Shown: positions 59,601 through 64,000 of the stretch, in pieces
Position numbering within the stretch: the stretch's first letter is position 1
Layout of the letters: every line of letters begins with the position of its first letter
From: Eucalyptus grandis
Taxonomy: Eukaryota > Streptophyta > Magnoliopsida > Myrtales > Myrtaceae
NCBI RefSeq assembly: GCF_016545825.1
Contig: NC_052621.1
Location: 10,874,199 to 10,938,198, forward strand
DNA length: 64,000 bases
Direction of reading: 5' to 3'
Notes under the pieces: model-generated
What the model was told of the DNA's origin: nothing
Databases searched by the model: none
The model's input: only the letters and a program-made list of their open reading frames with translations
Made by a program: the position numbers and the translations under genes

Positions 59601-62600
59601 TTGAAGACATGACTTTACAAATTTTTATAAGAAATAGTATCACTCATCCAGGAAAGCCAAAAACCAATTTGCGATGCTTACTCAAGCCCATGCACTCAAA
59701 ATTCTAACAAATAATAATGAAATATAAAAAAAAACCAAGTAAAAAAATATTTTAATAAATGACTTGACCACATTATGCCCATTCATTGATAAAATGATGC
59801 TTACGCACTAACAAAAAGCTCGACCATAGCGGAAACCTAATAATGTCCATTATGCGCAGCTTGCGTGCTAAATTTCTTTTCGCCATAACTTTCTCCACAT
59901 AAGTCCGTTTCAAGTAAGCGTATAGTCCATAGAAAGCCCTTTTGATATACTACAAGAACCAGAACTCAGGCACCCCGAAAACCTTGCCAGAAACAGTTGA
60001 AATTCAGCTTAAATTTTAGTATTCAGAACTTGACTAGCATGCGTGACGAAATTGAAAATTTTGTACCGAATAAACTATAGGCTCAAATTCAGATTCGTAA
60101 AATGCTATAGCTTGACAAAGTCCTGAACTATCATTTATATGTACATATACACATACACACACGCACGCACGCGCACGAGAGCGCGCGCGCACACACATAT
60201 ATGCCCTTGAAAACTTCAAATCAAATGCAGCAAGTCAGAATTTACCTGAATTCAAATTTTAAGCCCTAATTTTGATGAATCCTTTGAATAGACGATTAAA
60301 AACTTTAGTCACATACTGGCGTTGCAAAATGGTGTTGATTCGGCTTGACAAAAGACTTTAGTCACATACTAGCATTGCAAAATGGTGTTGATTCGGCTTG
60401 ACGAGTCATCTAAATCGTGAGCGTGCCAAAATTTTTCCCTTTTCTGTTTTTGCCTTTCTCTTCCACGGGCTCCTCCTCCCCCCCCTCTCCTCTCCTCTTT
60501 GTTTTTATTTTGTCCACCCCTCATGTTGCAACATGAGTCATATAGAGAAAGAAAATGAAGATGGGCTATGCTCGGCATTGGGTTGAACTAATTGGGCTGG
60601 GTTTGGCTAGAGATATGAGTTGAGTTTTGGAGACCCATATGGTGGGTTGGGTTTATAAGCACATCGAGTGCACCAAAGTTCCTAATTTCGATAGAGGTCT
60701 CACGTGAAACTTACACGATATTAAGGGCTCCTGAACTTGGTATATTCGAGATCAAAGAAAATTCTAATTTACTGCCACGTCCTCCCCCCCAAAAAAAAAC
60801 CAACATAGTTGCATGCATGCCTTAATGTCACCGAGACATTAAGATCGTAGACACATTTCGTACCCTAGACAAACTAATTAAAGTCTGTAAACTTCAAACG
60901 ATGGTCTTATGGAGCTCGTCGCTGGATTTGAGGGATGGCGGCAACACATCAAGCTTTTAAAGACATACATACATACATATATATATCCCACTTTATGTTT
61001 TATCCGTTCTTGTTTACAAGAAAAAAAAAAAACCAACTCTTTTTAGTTGATAAGCAGTGGGTTCAGTCGATTAATTGAGTTTGATTAATGCGATTAGCAT
61101 GGTTAACAACTATAGAATAGACAATTGCAAAGCTAATTCATGGGATGAGTATGATGCATGGTTATCCATAAGTATACGGTACAATTACTGCTGAATGATG
61201 GAGTGCGATTGATCAAGGAAGATTGGTAGATGAGAGCGACTTATCAAGGAAGATTGGTTGATGAGAGCGACTTTAGCCATTGAACAACAACTATATGGCG
61301 TCTGTAAAGAAGACTTATCTATGGCTACATGGATTTGACATTGACAAGACTCATTGACGGCACAGGCAAGGGGTTAGCCATCTTAAAATTTGGCCGTGTT
61401 GGGACCAAGAGGAGAAAATGAGAAGAGAAATATCGATTAAAATATAAGGGTGCCAAGCGATGGTTGATTAGCCTAACGGTCGAGGAAATGTAGATTCTCG
61501 GGAGAACAGTTGTAACCCTACTTAAAATAATAGTTGCTAGTGAACGGTTGTATTCGTGGGTTGTATAAATGAGGTATGCAATCATAGAAGGGGATCCCAA
61601 ACACGCAGTCTCATATACTTTTCTCAGTTTATTAGTTGTCTTTTCATTTTTGATCATCGTCTTTAGTATTTTATTATTAAGTTCACTGTTCATCTTCGTT
61701 ATCAACCAAGTAGATTCCTATTTAAAACTCACTTTTATTTAAAAAAAAAAATCAAAAATCAATCTCTGGTGAAAGATCGTCCACTGTTTGGGTAAAACCC
61801 CACTTTCGTGTAGTCTCTCTCATAATAATATTTAGGTACAAATTTTTCGTCTCTATCTGACTGTTTTGAATCACTTGTAACCATCTACACGTCATTTTAT
61901 TTGACAAAAGCAACCGCATGTATTAAGGATCTTTTGCGGCATATACTTAATCTATTGGAAACAAATATTTTGTGTCCATCTCATAAATAAGAAACAAATA
62001 TAACAGTTTCCAACCAGTGAGGTTCGCCTATTTTATATAGAAAAGCCACCAAATTCAAAGTCAAATTGATATTATTGGTGCTAGTAAGTGCCATAATTTT
62101 TCCAATGAATTACTTGAGTGCCATGACCTTTAAATTGATAATATGAGTGCAATAACTTATACGAAAATTCACCACAAGTGCATCACAGGTGCAAGCACTT
62201 GTGTTGAACCTTTTTCGAAAGTTATGATACCCATGTGATTGATTGAAAATTTGTGATATTCAAGCAAACAAAACTCAAGTGATTAATTATAAAATTATGA
62301 CAATCAAGTGAGTACCATATGAAAGTTATTCTAATTGTAATGTCCTTATTATCATTTATTTAGAAATTTTTCAGACCTTAAATATATATCATATTGCTGG
62401 TAACTATACGATTGCAAATGTTTTTTCTTGAAGTCGTCTTTCTTTTTATATGGCAAATGAACTTTCTGGTGGCTTTAAAATCAAACTTTTTCGAGGACTC
62501 AAACCAACCTGTTATATCAAACTCGATGCTTTACTCACATAGAGCATACATCTCTGAAAATAATGTTACCTCAAACACGTCTCTCAAGCCGACTTTGAGA

Positions 62601-62845
62601 ATATAGAGTGCACGACCTTGCTCTAATACCAATTATAGGATATTTAGATACATCATTTTAATGCTATTTGTAAGGTATGTGGAAGGGTTGCAGTGACAAC
62701 ACGAGAATTGTAATAAATAACTTAAGACACACTTGCTATACCAAACTGTGATATAAGTATAACATTAAAAAAATCATCTCACATAGTTATTACAATATAT
62801 TTTTCATGCCACACTCAAAATACTCAAAGCAATACTTATGCATAG
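56620..62845. repeat. Downstream flank of UGT-D, copy of the unit B flank
   Basis: Matches 40750-46400 throughout in the same orientation. Differences include an expanded CA/CG microsatellite (60138-60202), a 53-bp tandem duplication (60302-60402) and a 31-bp one (61212-61273). A GC/purine-rich dispersed element lies at about 57800-58080. Short open frames (58453, 60034, 61325 and others) are not shared as proteins and are not considered genes. Confidence 0.8.
60138..60202. repeat. Compound CA/CG microsatellite
   Basis: Runs of TA, CA, GCAC and GC dinucleotides. The corresponding place in unit B (about 44219-44236) has only a short acacacaca run. Confidence 0.75.
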
Positions 62846-63153
62846 GCACACTCTCAACTATTCTGTTTGTCTCTCACACTCAGAGGAGTAACCCTCTCTC
62901 TATGTCTACTTAGGCGCGTTGCCTCTCTCTTTGAAGCTCGCCTTTGCATTTAGTGATTTCCTCTATCATGAAGTTCTCACGGCTGGAGGCTTTCGTGGAG
63001 CTCATTCCTTTTGCTCTCAAGCTCTCTGGCAGCGTGTGGCTTTCCCTGAAACTCACCTTTGCCATGGTGGCTCGAGGCCCTCTTTGGCCTGAGGCTCTTT
63101 GGTCTGACTCTCTTGCTTTGCCAAATGCCTCAGCTATGATAGTTAACCAAAGA
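62846..63153. other. Sequence between the unit D flank and the terminal LINE
   Basis: Contains repeated wording such as ctctttggc-tgaggctcttt and may belong to the LTR-like fragment that starts near 62632. The short open frames on both strands are not recognisable. Confidence 0.35.
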
Positions 63154-64000
63154 TTAATAGTGAATCTCGATAGGAACTTCTCTTGAAGCAACCTGATTTC
63201 GCATAAAATTTTCTGCAATCCATGCTTCCATTCGTTGAATTGCCTGCGGCTCTATTTGAATATTGATCGCTGGATGCGACCATATGGTAGTGGTCCATGG
63301 ACAGAGCAGAAAAATATGCTCTACTGTTTCTAGTGTTCTATTAAGACAGAGAGTGCACACTGGTTCTTAGGTTATTTTTCGATAAAATAGATTGGCTTTA
63401 GTGGGTAAGGCATTGTGGCATAGTGTCCAAAGAAAGATTCTGATTTTCGGTGCTATCTTCAACTTCCAGAGTTGTTTCCATAGCACCTCTGGGGTTTGGT
63501 AAGAAGACGAAGCTTGCTGTTGATTCTTGCTGATTGTTGTTTTCTTGAGTGCTTGATAACCACTTTTGACGGTATAGATGCCATGTGTGGTTTCTGTCCA
63601 AATCAATTTATCTACTGCATGAGAGGGACTTATCAGGATGGTAAGGATCTCCTTGACAATATGAATGTCATAGAATCTATGAAGTAGTGGAATATTCCAG
63701 GCATTAGCTTGCATATCTAGGAGTTCAACGACTTTTATAGGTTCATCGCGATTCGCCGGGCCGCCCAATATCCCTTTGGGTAACCAACGGTCTTCCCTGA
63801 TTCTGATACTTTGCCCATCACCAACTGACCATTGAAGTCTTGGAAGAATTGAATCCCATCCTAATAACAGACCTTGCTAGCCCCAAGACGGTCTTGTTCC
63901 TTTATCGGCATGTAAAAAATCCCGAGAATGAAAATAAATACCTTTGAAAAGCTTGCTCCAGAGTGTCGTAGGGTGCTGAATTAGATGTCAGGCCTGTTTT
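63154..64000 (-). pseudogene. LINE ORF2 C-terminal relic (RT-to-zinc-binding region), cut by the window end
   Basis: On the minus strand, sequence from the window edge reads FLHADKGTRPSWG, then WSVGDGQSIRIREDRWLPKG. The frame 63768-63367 follows, with DKLIWTETTHGIYTVKSGYQ and WKLKIAPKIRIFLWTLCHNA. The zinc-binding motif (CTLCLNRTLETVEHIFLLCP, 63360-63154) comes after an in-frame stop. This is the zf-RVT region downstream of the RT domain in plant LINEs. The upstream RT part would lie beyond 64000. A stop and the missing end make it a relic. Confidence 0.88.

Noticed and set aside
1..64000. Prokaryotic-type systems (operons, CRISPR, phage, toxin-antitoxin)
   Set aside because: The window is spliced plant nuclear DNA. 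No repeat-spacer arrays or compact polycistronic layouts are present.

Overview
The window is eukaryotic nuclear DNA from a flowering plant, almost certainly a eudicot. It is AT-rich, its genes are split by GT-AG introns, and it carries plant-type transposon debris (Copia, LINE, a SINE-like element, foldback elements). A woody dicot such as a member of the Myrtales would fit the style of the dispersed repeats, but nothing here proves the species. There are no prokaryotic operons, CRISPR arrays or phage genes.

Layout. (1) 1-7.7 kb: a nine-exon gene for a guanylyl cyclase 1-like protein (259 aa, + strand) with a GC-rich leader. (2) 7.7-21 kb: no recognisable gene. It holds three families of inverted-repeat (foldback/MITE-like) elements, a W-box cluster and GC-rich islands. 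(3) 21.0-23.1 kb: a five-exon gene for a 408-aa plant-specific protein ending in LPQEWTY. (4) 23.1-28.4 kb: intergenic, with a diverged tandem duplication and repeat fragments. (5) 28.4-62.9 kb: a UGT76-type UDP-glycosyltransferase cluster embedded in LINE relics. UGT-A (32.8-35.0 kb) and UGT-C (48.0-50.4 kb) are intact two-exon genes. UGT-B (39.1-40.7 kb) and UGT-D (51.2-56.6 kb) are pseudogenes. (6) 63.1-64.0 kb: the zinc-binding tail of another LINE on the minus strand.

History of the cluster. Units A, B and D share an upstream LINE relic, a UGT and a common downstream tail, so they arose by local duplication. Unit B and its roughly 5 kb downstream flank were copied as a block of about 10 kb to make unit D. 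Unit D then lost about 2.5 kb, which fused LINE sequence to the middle of UGT exon 1. It also took a 4.06-kb defective Copia element inside UGT exon 2. Unit A took a 752-bp solo LTR with a perfect 5-bp target duplication; unit B retains the empty site. Unit B also carries a broken PPR fragment on the minus strand.

The two intact UGTs are expected to be cytosolic enzymes that glucosylate small molecules (hormones or specialised metabolites). Acceptors cannot be read from sequence. I found no clearly new biological system. The most informative material is the datable duplication, insertion and decay record of the UGT cluster.
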